Shown one piece after another: positions 1 to 12,110 of a DNA stretch of 64,000 bases. Every line of letters begins with the position of its first letter. Within the stretch, counting starts at the first letter, position 1. Location of the stretch: assembly GCA_017163975.1 (NCBI GenBank), contig JAFFSR010000251.1, forward strand, positions 8,370,001 to 8,434,000. Direction: 5' to 3'. The notes under the pieces were generated by a model, which saw nothing but the letters and a program-made list of their open reading frames with translations, was not told where the DNA came from and did not search any database. Position numbers and translations under genes: made by a program. Source of the DNA: Anastatus disparis. Taxonomy: Eukaryota > Arthropoda > Insecta > Hymenoptera > Eupelmidae.

Positions 1-3000
1 TAAAATTATGGCTGACTAGGTAGACTAAGAAAGTTATATACACTAGAGAGAGCGAGAAAGACACTGGATTTAATTCTTTTGCACGAGGCACGCGGTGATT
101 CAAGGCATGAATTTGCTCGTATATTTTGCGTCGCAAGGCAATGCATCGCCGTCACTTTTTCGACTTCACACTTAAATTAAAATTACTATGGAAAAAATGT
201 AAACAATGCCCGTAGCTATGCTTTTTGTAAATTAAATTTACAAACGAAAATTATTTTTATTGATTTAGATTATTTCACTATTTTTTCAAAATAAACGTTA
301 TGCTAAATTAAATTCAACCAAGATTTTACATCAAGAATTATGGGGTAATTTAAGTTATTGCGCACATGAAAATTCAACGGTTTCTCGTTTGTTATTGTAC
401 GCAAGTTCGTTTTGAAGAAAAGTTTCCACTTATTTTGTATATGAGTAATTTAATAATAAAGTAAGTTTTGTTATTGTGCTTCTTTACTTTTTATCGTTGA
501 ATTTTAATTATTGCGCTGAAATTTTTCATTAATTATGATAAATAAAAACTTAATTTAGAGTAATTGATTACTTTGATAATTTATTTCACGAAAGGTAAAT
601 GGATATAATAATTTATGTCCCTAACATCGTGCGTGATTACATAGGTAAGTAATGGAAATTTTCTTAAGTAAGACGAATGCTTTAAATAATTATGCGTTGC
701 TTTAAATGAAAAATTAGGTCTGGGTAGGTAACTTTGTAAAGTTTTTGATTACACGTCTGCAATGCTTTGTAATTTTATACAGAAATTTTTTTATTGATTA
801 GGATGGAGATAATTTTTTCGTAATCAGTAATTCAACGTATTTTTCTTTAAGGATTCTTTTTATTCAAAATTAGAACCCTGTCTGAAATATTACCTCGATT
901 ATTTTTTGTCGTAAGATATAGTTATATTGATTTTGGGAGAAGACATGACTTTTTACTATTTCTTAATTTATGAGAGCATTTATCTAATTCTTTATAAGAT
1001 GTTTCATTTATATTCAATAAAATAAATTATTTTTTCATAACAAATTTTTATTGATTTGCTTAAATATTAAAAATTTGTATTTTGCTTCAAGATTACATTT
1101 TTTATGACAGTAAAAGTAAAATGTCATACAGATTAAGATTTTTTTATCATAAACTCAAAATTTTACTAAATATAATGGATCAAATTACGAAAATTTAATT
1201 ACATTGAAATTACTTCTGGATAAAATGCGATACATTAAAATTACCTCATAAAGTATTGACTACTGAATCCATAATTAAATCAAAATTTAAGCTGAATGAA
1301 AATATCGAGTAAAAAAATGTCTGTTTTTTATTTTTTAATACCTGCACGATTTAATCATAATACTGTTTTGAGCTAAACATATTTATTAGATGGATACTCA
1401 TGTGGATAAGAATAGTGTAGTACAGGTAAGAGATTGGATTTAAAAATCAATAGGTTATCAGCAATGAAAAATTTTATTGCTGATTTAAGAATAGTATTTT
1501 AAATGTGAAATTGATTCAGTTAATTTGTTGACTTTATTTGGTTTGTAGAAACGTGCCTTGGCAAGTTAAAAAATATTTTAAATTTGTAACAAAAGCTGAT
1601 AATTCATTTTCTACAAATCGTTCAAATTAGAATGTTCTAGAATGGTGAGAGTATTATTATATTTTCAAACATTTTAATTAATGCATTTTTAATATTATTC
1701 AAAATTAAAAAAAAATACTCATTTGTTTTGGATTTAATCAGATTCTTAAAAATTAATACAAAGTATGGTGTTTACCTATATGTTCGTATACAAAATTAAT
1801 AGGATGTTATAAATTTTAACATATTTATACTGAAATTATGATTTTATCAGATTTATACTTTATTCAAGATAATTGGCCTATCCATCATCACTTCATTAAA
1901 ATAAAATATCTCTTTCATTCAGCAACGATTAATCTTAAATCTCGTAAATTAATGTTCAACTTAAAAAAAAATTCAAACCATAAATGTTTGATCAAAATTA
2001 AAGAAAAATTACATCGATAAAAATTCTTCAGTGAAAAAAAGGAAACATTCTCTGTCGTAGACTTGCTTGTCACTCCCAGGAGTTCACACAACCTCTTTTC
2101 CACTGAAGTACACTTATGGGTTACCCTTTTTTTCTTCTTCTTCTTCTTTACTATACACGTGGACTAGTAAAACATAAAAAAAGAAAGATTCGAAGTAGCT
2201 GATGGACTGGTGGTGCAGAAGCATCGCGTTCGAATGACAAGTCTACTTTCTCTTTTTCTTTCTCTCTTTCTCTCTCTCTTTTTCTTTTCCTCTGTTATAC
2301 TCTTTGGCTGAATAGAGACTGATTGATAGAGTTACAGCACGCGAGGTTATCAATAATGCCGACAGCTTACCGGAAAGAATTTTTTTTTTTGCTTATAACC
2401 CTCTTTTCTTCTGCAATGCGCTCGATTAAACTTGCCGGATTTTCCTATACACAGTTTATAAGAGTCTATCCTTAAAATATGAAAAGCATTCTAAATTGAT
2501 ATATGTTCTTTCTATTTTCATCTCTCTTTTTTTCAAAATCTTTTCAAAAATATGAATTTTAAACAAAAGATTGGTATAAGTTATTGCTTTAGTGAATTGA
2601 AGTACTATTGAACATTATTCATTTAACTCTTTCATCGAGTCTAAACTTATCTTGTTTGTCATCTTGCCTATCAAGATATTTTTTTTTCATTTGAATGAAA
2701 TATCTATTAATTTATCAAAAAAAATGATTTGAAAAATATTTATTATTCTATTTCTTGAAGATTATTGTGCCAAAGAGAAACTTTATCTTTATTAAAATTA
2801 AATACTTTTATTACAAAATTAAATATTTATACATTACGATAGATCATATTATGTTAGCTTTCAATATCAATCTTTTTTATTAAAATTTAAAAATAATTTA
2901 CATTCATATCATATTTTTTTATTAATTTTTAATAAAATTGAAAACGTTAAAACAATGTTTTAAAAAAAAAAGTTGGAATATAAAATATTAAAAACTTATT

Positions 3001-5791
3001 TTCCTTCTCTTAGCGAATAAGAAAAAGGATTAAATAAAGTATCTTGAATTACACATTTTTTTCAAGTGCACTTAAAAAATCGATGACCCGAATCCCCATC
3101 TACATATATAGGTTAAAATATCGATTACCATCAATAAAAAAAAAATGAGTTAAAAGTATTATTTTGAAGATCCGATTTAACACAGAACTTCTAACCCTCT
3201 TAAAACTTCAAAAATAAGGTTAAGTGTATCCTATTATACAGTGAAGCATATACAATTAAGACTTCATTATTCCAGGTCAATTAATACTGGGCAAAGTCAA
3301 AGTTAAAAAGAACATAAACAATTATTTGAACCACACATTGCTTCAAAAAAATTACGAGAAAAAATTTTTCATATCAACTTCAATAAACATCTTTCTAATT
3401 TTGGATTCATTTTAAAATATAGGTCAAGAACATTTCATTGAACTAACTTAAAAATAAAATAAAATATCTCCCCTTTTTATAATACGTTTAATCAGATTGA
3501 CCCCTTCTCCGCGAATTGTAATCCCTTTTGTTCAGAAATCCTAAATTCGTCTCGATATTTATGCATTTAGAGATAGTGCGGCGATTTAGTGAGTCGCATT
3601 ATTCTCGATGAAATCTGGATTAGCTAACGCCTCTGAGAGAGACTAATCTGAATCGTTGAATTTCAATTTAGCGACATTTCACTGCTATAACTTCTCGCTC
3701 TTACACGTACACGTTACAATTATTCTCCCGAGTTCTTGTTATTAATTTTTACAATAAAAATGAACTGCTTACTATTTTATTTTTTTACAGAAATTTTTAT
3801 GGTAAAAAAATTATTTTTAAAATAACATAAAAACACATTTTGATGTATCAAAATTTGAAATATATTATTTTGAAAAATATTTAATTGGGTCTATTAAATT
3901 CCTTATAAATCGTCAAATTATTCAGACACTACAATAAATGGTTTTTGTTGTCAACTAATAAATTGTTACATTGATGTTAATATGTAGAAATTCACCTACA
4001 TTACCTAAGTGTAAAAAAATATGAGCATATGAAAAAAAATCAATTTTTTTATTGCATGTTATACACAACATTGCATAGCTTCAGAAATACATATGTAGAA
4101 GTCTAAAATTATAAATATTGAAAACACACGATTTTTCCTTAAGATTTATTATCGATGAGTATACATATTAAATTTTAACTTTATGGTAAACTCTTGAAAC
4201 GTTCGCTTTTACATAAATAAATGATTTGTCGAAATGCACAAATTTTTAAATTATTGTATTCGATAATTTCATTTCTTATGAATTTTAAGGTAGAGTATGG
4301 AATTTAAAAAAGTTCCCAAATCAAATGACTTTATTTATTTTGTATTTACATACGCATGTACGAATACATATAAGAATATACTTAAGTACTTGTACTTAAG
4401 TTATTAAGATTAAAGAAAATTAAGTATAAAATTTATCGACTATGATTTTTAATTTTTACAGCTGTATCATATTAAACGTAGAAGAGAAAAGTACATTAGT
4501 TAATTCGTTGCGTAAATTAAAGTTTACCTCAAGCTTTAACAGAAATGAATGACATCGATAACCGTAATAGTTGTGTTATCTGCTCTAAGGAAAAAAAACA
4601 ATAAAGACAAGAAGAAAAAGTTAAACTTGATATCGTCATCTTCCAGATCGTTAAAGAGAAAGTTGGTGTGCTATACGAAATGACGCGCGTAAGTAAGTAA
4701 ACTCTTGACGAAGGGTGTAGATCGTTGGGCGTACATTAGCGCGACCTCGTTTATAGTGGCACAATTTAACTTCGTTAGTGCACGGGCTTCGCGTTTACTC
4801 TTTTTTTCTTTCTTTCTTTTTCTCTATCTCTCTTTCTACCTCTTCTTTTCTTTAATGCTTGTTTACTGTAATGCACTCCAGCAACTGCTGCGCGTGGGTT
4901 TATATTCTAAATTGTGCTTTTTTTTTTATTTTTAAGTTGGATATAAATTGTTTGCTTTTCTCAAGAGAAAAGCGTGAATAATTAATTTAATGGGATGAAA
5001 GTTTTAATTGAAGAGTTCTTGGAAAATATTTTTGTTGAAGTTTATCCAGAAAAATTTTCAACTTCCTTTTTTCCGAGCTTACATACAACTGTGTGGTTAG
5101 CACACTGCTTATTGAACAAAAAGAAAAACGAAGAAATTTCTCTATAATTAAAATTTTTCTTTTTATCGAAGACTTTTGGCGAGTTGAGTTTCTTAGTTTA
5201 TTGTAGAATGTAAAATGAAAATATTAATGAGTAGTAGCTAAGGTAAGATAATAAAAATTGCTACTGCTGGGAACTATAAAATACTTATAAAATTTATTTG
5301 ATCAAGAAAGTCACATATATTTATAATGGATATTAGCACAATTTTTTTCTCCTACTTACACTCGTTTAATTTATTTATTTTGTATCATGATAAATTGTAT
5401 GGTTTGTATTATGTTGTAGATCGGTATTGCATTGCTTTAGTAATGATTATGAATTATTTAGTGCAACATTTAATGTGAAAATTTATAAGTGTTATTTTTT
5501 TATCGTAATAATAAAAATATTAGTTTGATCGCGCTGAACATTTGACGGATACTTAATAGAATAACTAAATGGTTGAAGATTTATAAAAGCGATCTAAAAT
5601 ACTGCTAAGTGTACTATATAATCCTGTTATACTAAAAATAAATTTAAAGTTAATTAAATCGAATATACTGTATTGAAAATTATTGGAGGAAGTAATTTAA
5701 GAAATTGTCTTTAATAATTGAAACTGTTTGAACAATTCATCACCGTTTACCATTTAAAATTATATATCATTATATCCTGTATACATTTAAA
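1..5791. other. AT-rich noncoding DNA, no gene seen
   Basis: This stretch is strongly AT-rich and broken by stops in all frames. The few open frames (60-76 codons at 1838-2103 and 4705-4935) are low-complexity and resemble no family I recognise. A pyrimidine-rich CT tract lies at about 2244-2297 and a T/C-rich tract at 4800-4855. A slightly GC-richer patch at 4680-4800 could be a regulatory or untranslated segment, but nothing in the sequence proves it. It may be intergenic DNA or part of a large intron. Confidence 0.6.
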
Positions 5792-5958
5792 TGTTGCCCA
5801 ACTCTCTCGATATACATTGGGATATACAGGGATATACATTGAGATAATCATGGGATAGCTATTGCATTCTCTGTTAGCAGATTAGCAGTGCTGTCAGATT
5901 TGGCGGGAACCTGCCCGAAAAGCGCGCGTCATCCGCGAGATACGTTGAAACTCTAACA
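5792..5958 (-). repeat. Candidate 3' LTR of the BEL/Pao relic
   Basis: On the minus strand this ~167-bp stretch starts TGTTAGAG and ends GGGCAACA, so it has the usual TG...CA ends. It follows directly on a G-rich tract (GGCGGGCGG, about 5960-5972) that fits a polypurine tract, placed ~35 bases after the stop of the integrase-side frame. It is short for a BEL/Pao LTR and no second copy was found, so the outer boundary at 5792 is tentative. Confidence 0.45.
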
Positions 5959-5993
5959 TACCGCCCGCCTCGTTCCAGAAACGATCCAGTAAG

Positions 5994-6905
5994 TCAGTTC
6001 ATTGTCACTTCAACATCTTTATCAACGGGTGAACGAGATAATTTCGAGATGGGCCTCACATATTCCCTTGAAGTTACCTTTGCTGTGGCGGACTGCACAA
6101 GTCTGTCCGGACCCTCGTGGACTTGGGTAATACGAGCGATAGGCCATCGACCATCCTCCCGAATTAAAGTGGTATCTAGTATAACGACGAGATCTCTAAC
6201 TCGGAGGTTAAGTCGACGTCGAATCCATTTTTGACGTTGCTGGAGAGTATTTAAATACTCGCGGCTCCAACGGTCCCAGAATTGCTTGCGTAATCCTCTA
6301 ACGAGATCCCAGTGCTGGAGATTAGAAACAGTAGTGTGGTCTGATGGTAACATTAGAACTGAGATCAACAATCCGTTGACAAGGAAGTGACCCGGAGTCA
6401 GCACGCGAAGATCGTCCAAATCTCCAGTGATGGGAATGACTCTTCTGAGGTGAATCTTGACTAAATTTTACCCCAGCTTACCATAGTCCACCATGATGAG
6501 GTGCTGGTGGTGGTATGCATCGCCATTTAATGCCCTTGTACGCCAGAGTATTGTTAACTTCATCCCAGTCATTACTGACTTGACTGAAGTAGACCTTGAG
6601 TTCGATATCCGTCCGATGAAACGTCGTGACATTATCGCTCCAAATCTCAGCTGGTAATCCACTAGTCCGCAAAATTGTGTCAGAGCTCCTAGAAAACTTT
6701 CGGTGGTGAAATCGCCAACCAATTCAAAGTGGATGGTTTTCGTACTCATGTAAACGAATACTGTGATGTAACCCTTGGTGGTCCTAATTCCACGACCTTT
6801 GGACCATAAAATTTTAAATGACCCAGCGTAGTTGAACCCAGTGCTTGCAAGGGCTCTTGATAGTACTACCCGAGTGGGTGGTAGGGGTGCCATCTGTTGG
6901 GTCAA
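5994..6905 (-). pseudogene. BEL/Pao integrase and DUF5641 remnant
   Basis: Two minus-strand frames (6905-6468, 6419-5994) plus a shifted frame (6672-6478) together give the 3' end of a BEL/Pao polyprotein. The integrase core begins with LPPTRVVLSRALASTGFNYA; the family normally has an Asp in this VDYAGPF-type motif, here Asn, so the first catalytic acidic residue is lost. A frameshift near 6670 moves the reading to GLPAEIWSDNVTTF, which keeps the second Asp. The HHGGLW motif is followed by a TAA where the third catalytic Glu is expected. After VKIHLRRVI roughly 60-70 conserved residues are missing and the text resumes at DDLRVLTPGHFL. The C-terminal part carries FWDRWSREYLNTLQQRQKW and a DUF5641-type tail ending at the 5994 stop. 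It cannot encode an active integrase. Confidence 0.85.
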
Positions 6906-7286
6906 CGGTTGAGCTCTCTGTCGTGTGCAGATAAAGCGTGAATTTTATCTAATTCCTGCCTTGCTGTTTGTGAATCAAAATGTGTAGTAAGCGCGTGAAG
7001 ACAGTGCCACTGGTTGAAGTTACGTGCGAACGAAGCATCGAGCGGCAGCGTGGCCTTGCTGATCCTCCATTCCCCGCTTACACCGTACATGCAGTATATT
7101 TTGACACATGCACAGTTCGAGCGCCCAGTATTGGGTAGACGTTGGCCTTGAATATACGAGGCAGCAAGGCCACACACTATCAAGAATCTTGAAATGAAGG
7201 TCTCGTCCTTGTTTCATTATTACAGTCAAAAGTGCAGGCAGCGGGGCTGCTATGATCTTTAGGCGTTCGCAATGGTGGCTGAACAC
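6906..7286 (-). pseudogene. Unassigned remnant upstream of the integrase
   Basis: Two overlapping minus-strand frames of 93 and 88 codons (7183-6902 and 7286-7020) sit between the leader-like motif and the integrase. Switching between them gives longer plausible text (for example DLHFKILDS followed by a shifted continuation), as expected of a frameshifted element interior. I do not recognise protease or reverse-transcriptase motifs. It is most simply part of the deleted BEL/Pao polyprotein, but it could be a separate insertion. Confidence 0.35.
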
Positions 7287-7410
7287 CGTTCAGAATGTGT
7301 GCAAAAGCAAGACTTTACTTACATATTGAGATGGATTCTTGTTTTAAGATGTGCATATTCAATCCTTCAATGCGATGAATCCGGCTCGAAGGACCAATTA
7401 TGTAGTTGTT

Positions 7411-8280
7411 AGGAAGCAGGGGTAAAGTCCAAAATGATTAACACGCAGATTTCTATTTGTCACTTTATTCCTTTGTTTCTTGATGCTTCGAACTTTTAAA
7501 CCTTTTTTTTAGTTGAAAAAACCCTCTAAGAAGTTGTCTGAAAAATTGCTTATTGAATTTTGAGTTTTCTGGGATTTTGCGAAATGTGGTCATTTGGGAG
7601 AGGTTAAAAATGTTTTAGAATCATGAAAAAAAATTTCCCGTAATATTTGAATATCCATTGAACTTTTTGCAGTGTTTTAAATTATTGTCATTCCATTTTT
7701 CTTATGAAAAGAATTCACAAAGTTGAAAATTTACAAATTTTTTAACTTTTTTTCGTGATAATTGTCATATATTCTTCAGGAGTATTTTAGCAAAATATCG
7801 GTATCACCATTCGAAAAATGAGCTTGAAATACGTTGGAGTTCTTACTACGTAAAGCATAACATCTCTACATAGTGAGAGGGAAGAAAGATCCGTTATAGT
7901 CGGCTACTATGCCAGCTTATATGCTCTGGAGCGCGCTATTCCAATTGCAGGAGTACCGTCTCGTAGCGGTCGAGCGCGGATACTACGCTTAAGCGCGACG
8001 CGTGAGTTCATCGTAGAAGTAGAATCATCGCGAATTGTCTGGTATATAATAATTAAAAAAATACTCATGATTCAATCTCATAGGCCCTTTTAATCCCTAC
8101 AATTATTTTAGAGATTTATATAGAATTTTATATATAAGTTTGGAGCCTCATAATTTAGTAGCTGTAAGGCTGAGAAAGATCATAAAAAAAGAAAATAAGA
8201 GTAGAGAAGACCAGCTTTGATTTGCGAGGTATTGAAAGTCAAAAGCTTCTATGGTTCATAAGTTATGTTTGATTGAATAC
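7411..8280. other. Noncoding, with GC-richer TATA-containing patch
   Basis: No gene is visible. The left part is AT-rich. At 7860-8045 the base composition rises and the text contains GAGCGCGCTATTCC, CGTAGCGGTCGAGCGCGG and similar. On the minus strand, 7978-7913 resembles the plus strand at 10505-10571 over about 65 bases and includes a TATAAG hexamer. This could be an LTR or other promoter core of an element, possibly tied to the BEL/Pao relic to its left, but the full borders cannot be fixed. Confidence 0.4.
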
Positions 8281-8694
8281 TTAATAGGATTTTGGGCATA
8301 AATTGTCTACTAGAAATAACAGCTTATTTCGTCCCCTAAATTTTATAAATATTGTATTGCAATAGGTCCAAAATCTACAGGTGCAGCATTTTTTATTGTC
8401 ACAATGCGTGTCTGTTCCCAAAGGCATGGAAAGACCCGTGCAAAAAAATAATTCAACAGAGTCACGAGATATTTGCCAATAAAACGTAATGCTTTTAAGT
8501 ATCATATTTCACGGAATGCCATTCTCACCAGGAGCCTGCGATAAAAAATGTGTAATCGCAAGAACAACATCATTGATATTTATTACTTCAAAAGCGAAAC
8601 AATGAGAAACTTTTACTACATTGAGAAAGAATTTTCTTGCGTTCCTTACCATCATTCTGCGGCGATGACCGAGCAAAGTGTGCATCAAGCTCAT
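8281..8694 (-). pseudogene. LINE (non-LTR) reverse transcriptase fragment
   Basis: The minus-strand frame 8694-8509 contains DVVLAITHFLSQAPGENGIP, which matches the ...AI..F.S.KAPG.DGIP region at the start of LINE reverse transcriptase domains. Across a stop, 8505-8281 continues with ILKSITFYW and VELF. A further shift in 8420-8340 gives AAPVDFGPIAIQYL, fitting the PVDFRPISLL block that follows in the family, with the usual Arg replaced by Gly. The catalytic YADD region is absent. At least two frameshifts or stops disrupt the reading, so this is a short fossil. The clade (Jockey, RTE, CR1, etc.) cannot be decided from so short a piece. Confidence 0.6.
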
Positions 8695-8791
8695 CTAAAT
8701 TGAATCCATTTAACTCTATTTTCAATCTTTCTAAACATTAGCGTTTGCAAGAGTCTCGAACAGTCTATTATGATAATAAGTTATCCTTATA

Positions 8792-9945
8792 CAGTACCGC
8801 TCAAAAGTTCGTAAAATTTTTTTTTTTTTTTAACTCAACTTCAAACTGCGATATTTCGGAAACGGCTCGATGAATTTGAAAAATCCGGACGGCGTTTGAA
8901 AGATCAGACAAAATACTATCTTTTTGTGTCCTGCAAAATATTTTTATCCCTTTTTTTAACTCTATTTCTAATGATAGAAAAAATTTTTATTTTTACGAAT
9001 TTTTAAATTTCAATCAATCAAATGTAATTTTTTAAGAAATTGATAAAATTAAAAAATTCGAACGCGACTGAAAAGTAGAGTGAATTTTCTAAATCTTTAT
9101 GTTCAATGATTTTTTTGTATCTATTTCCTGCGTGTAGCTAAAAATGCGCGAAAATGAAAAGTACAAGAAAATCAGTTTTAGATATGATAATATTTTCCAA
9201 TGTCGCGAGTCAATTTTGGTTTACATTAGCAAGATACAAAAAGATGGTATTTTGTCTAATCTTTTAAACGCCATCCAGATTTTTCAAATTTATCAAGTCA
9301 TTTCCGAAATATCGCAGTTTGAAGTTGAGTTTCTAAAAAAAAATTTTTTTACGAACTAATGAACGGTATTGTATACTTTTAACAAAATTATCTCAAATTT
9401 TATCACAATTATTATAAATGATAGTGTCCTTTTTTTGAATAAATTAAAGTTATTTACAAATTTGATTCTTCGTATGTATATACGAACTACAGATTTGAAC
9501 ACATGCTGAAATGTAAACAAAAATAGACCCGCGATATTGGAAAATATTATCATATCTAAAACTGATTTTCTTGTACTTTCTATTTTTGCGCATTTTTAGC
9601 TACACACAGGAAATAGATAGAAAAAAACCATTGAACATAAAGATTTAGAAAATTCACTCTACTTTTCAGTCGCGTTCGAATTTTTCAATTTTATGGATTT
9701 CTTAAAAAGTTACATTTGATTGATTGAAATTTAAAAATTCGTAAAAATAAAAAATTTTTCTATCATTAGAAATAGAGTTAAAAAAAGAGATAAAAATATT
9801 TGGCAGGACACAAAAAGATAGTATTTTGTCCGATCTTTCAAACGCCGTCCGGATTTTTCAAATTCATCGAGCCGTTTTCGAAATATTGCAGTTTGAAGTT
9901 GAGTTAAAAAAAAAAAAAATTTTTACGAACTTTTGAGCGGTACTG
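8792..9945. mobile_element. Palindromic TA-flanked MITE, mariner-type ends
   Basis: The element starts CAGTACCGCTCAAAAGTTCG at 8792 and ends with its inverse at 9945, each end followed by TA (8790-8791 and 9946-9947), as expected for a Tc1/mariner TA target duplication. Most of the element is an inverted repeat: 8792-9225 pairs with 9515-9945. A third, more diverged inverted copy of the end lies internally at about 9236-9371 and finishes GGTATTG followed by TA, so 8792-9371 looks like a complete smaller unit inside the larger one. No transposase frame is present; the 71- and 65-codon frames at 9144-9359 and 9356-9553 are shadows of the repeat. Confidence 0.85.
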
Positions 9946-9947
9946 TA

Positions 9948-10440
9948 TTTTTATTTGTTCATCCACTGCCACATGTAATTCTGGAAATCCCAAGAGATAC
10001 TGCTCTTTGTTTTTCCGTTTGTATCTTCGACACTGGGACAATCCTTTATCAATGTGCGACGATGCGATTTTTAAGCATCGCGCTTAACGGCATGTCGGAG
10101 CTGCAGCAATCAAGTTTTGCTTTTTTTATTTTATCAATATCTTTTTAAATTCTTAAATTAAACAAATATAATAACTTGTCCGCACTAAAGCTATATTTAT
10201 ACAATAATTTTTGTTAAAATAAAAAATCATTTGGACTTGTTATTTTTTTATGAGCTTTGATTGGAAATTGGATATCAAACTCGACAAACCTAACCTTAAA
10301 ATACGACATATTGAAAGTTTTTATTATAACTTTGTATGTATTATATTTTGGTGGATTTCTTGAGTTTTCCGCATTAGAGTTTAATCTTACAAATTTTTTC
10401 TTTGTAGCAAAGAAACTCGATTAAACGCATCGTTTATTCA
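9948..10440. other. Noncoding, nothing recognised
   Basis: AT-rich text with one 71-codon frame (9933-10148) that starts inside the MITE end and has no family resemblance. No repeat boundary or RNA gene is evident. Confidence 0.5.
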
Positions 10441-10444
10441 TAAG

Positions 10445-11150
10445 TTAAGATTGGAAATATTATTAGAAGGCGGACAGCTTCGTCATGCTCTTAAACCGGG
10501 TTCTACGCTCAACCGCTACGAGGCCTCACTCCCGCAACGGGAATAGAGAGCCTCAGGACTTATAAGAGCCGTCACCGGTTCGTTCGAATCAGAGCTTATC
10601 CAACCTCTCTGCTGTGAGCATGTACTAGGGGGAGAACTTTGCATGCTTCACAGTGTACCTTTCCCTCTCCACTCTCTTGGAGATTACATAGAGTGGTTTC
10701 CTTCCATCCTACAAGACTGTGTACTAGGAGATATACTTTATGCAGTCTCCTTAACCGCTTACCTCCACCTTCTCGGTTAGAGGTAAGGTCCTCCGCTAGT
10801 CGATGGGAATCCAACGTCTAGCATACCCCCTCCACGTCTTCGCTGGAGTTAACACGAAGCTTGGAGGTTACCTGTCCTGTTTTCCAGTACTACCGACCTG
10901 CACCTGTATCCTATACCACGTGTCACCAAGACACTGCTCCGACTGCCCGCCGCCGGTATAGTATATTACGTTCCGAGGCACGGAACAGGCTCATTCCATG
11001 CGCGTGTTGGTTTGCTTCGCGAGGCGAAGCCGAGCGAAGCAAAACACGCGCATATGATGAGCCTGTTTCGTGCCGAGGAACGTATACGATTTTCCTTCAT
11101 GCCCGGCCGGAACTTTGCCACCCCAAAAAGTGATAAAACTCCATTTTTAA
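10445..11150. repeat. GC-richer structured block of unknown origin
   Basis: This ~700-bp block is clearly richer in G+C than its surroundings. It opens with a promoter-like stretch (10505-10571, TTATAAGAGCC) shared with 7978-7913 on the other strand. Two related ~100-bp units follow (about 10620-10715 and 10720-10820), each beginning GTACTAGG and each with a local stem: CCACTCT/AGAGTGG in the first and CTTACCTC/GAGGTAAG in the second. It ends with a long hairpin at 10968-11083. Open frames on both strands (72, 60, 90 and 63 codons) overlap one another and match no family I know. It may be an LTR, the end of an unknown transposon or a structured noncoding RNA. Confidence 0.5.
10968..11083. repeat. 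Long GC-rich hairpin (stem about 50 bp)
   Basis: Positions 10968-11020 and 11034-11083 are inverted copies with a few mismatches. Matching segments include ACGTTCC/GGAACGT, AACAGGCTCAT/ATGAGCCTGTT and GCGCGTGTT/AACACGCGC. The tip contains a second small palindrome, GCTTCGC-GAG-GCGAAGC. This could be the fused termini of a foldback element or a structured RNA. Confidence 0.8.
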
Positions 11151-11179
11151 TAAAAAAAATTCGTCAAAAGCGAAGAGTC

Positions 11180-12110
11180 ATCTGTTGCGTTATTTCGTTG
11201 TAGCGCGCATGCGCTAGCAATTACAGTATACAGTTGAGTTCGGTAGAGAAAGAGAGAGAGAAAAAACCGAACATAGCAGCACACATAGCAGTTAACATAA
11301 GATACACAATAAATATATAAATGATAATTCAAATTTAAAAAACGAGAGAAATAATGAAATGTGTTTATAATACTTTTATATTACTATATTTTGTGTATGA
11401 AAACCTTTTAAAGAGCAAAAGAAAAAATTGTGAGTTAAAACAATTGTGTATGTTAATAAAGATATAGTTCATTTTAATAAATATAAATGTATTAATATCA
11501 AGTGCACAAAAACAAAACGTGTAAAGCAAAACGTGTAAAAACGTGAATTTAATTATTTTCTTTGTACAAAAAAATCATGAAGTGTTTAAAAGAGTGTCGT
11601 GAATTAAAAGAAACGTGTATGAAAAAGAATATCTATTTTAAACGAAAGTTATAATTCGTTATTTTAAACTATTATATGTATATTAGTGTATTAATATCGA
11701 GTGTGTTTGTTTATTTAATAACTACAAGTATGATGTATGCATTTATCTATTTAATGCTGAGGTTAGACATTCGCGTATATATAGATATAGTTTAAGTATA
11801 CAGGAGACAGCGAAGCGACCGAGAAGACGTACAGTTCGTAGCTGCGCGGTGCGTTCTGCGCACGTATGTAACGGAATAACACGAATGTATTCGGCCGGTT
11901 CCCTGCCGCATGAGGAGCACTTTTAGGCAAAGTTTCGGCACGGGTATGAAGGAAAAGTAGTTTACGACCGCGCCGACAGCCGGTAATATCATAACCTGTA
12001 AATAGTTTATTTTTCTTTTACTCTAGTTTGTAACCGATACCGATCGGAATTATTAATGAGTATAATTTTAATTGAACCGCGTCTCCGATAAAATTAATAC
12101 CGACCGCCTA
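11180..12110 (+). repeat. Possible LTR or other retroelement remnant
   Basis: The segment begins with TGTTGCGTTATTTCG and GCGCGCATGCGC, followed by an AGAGAGAGAG tract and a long A/T-rich part with recurring AACGTGTAAA and AACGTGT words. A GC-rich patch follows at 11800-11990, then ACCGATACCGATCGG and a repeated ACCG-rich tail to about 12110. This layout is reminiscent of a long insect LTR but I found no second copy, primer site or coding domain. The 66-codon minus frame at 11792-11992 is not recognised. The borders are guesses. Confidence 0.25.

Larger units (their letters stand above)
5792..7410 (-). mobile_element. Degenerate BEL/Pao LTR retrotransposon, internally deleted
   Basis: Read on the minus strand, the segment runs from a leader-like motif near 7380-7405 (TTGGTCCTTCGAGCCGGAT, resembling the leader just inside the 5' LTR of BEL/Pao elements) through unassigned pieces to a broken integrase, a DUF5641-like C-terminal domain, a GC-rich polypurine-like tract and a short 3' LTR candidate. 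Gag, protease, reverse transcriptase and RNase H are absent, so most of the polyprotein has been deleted. Stops and frameshifts interrupt what is left, so this is a dead copy. I did not find a matching 5' LTR to the right of 7410. Confidence 0.75.
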
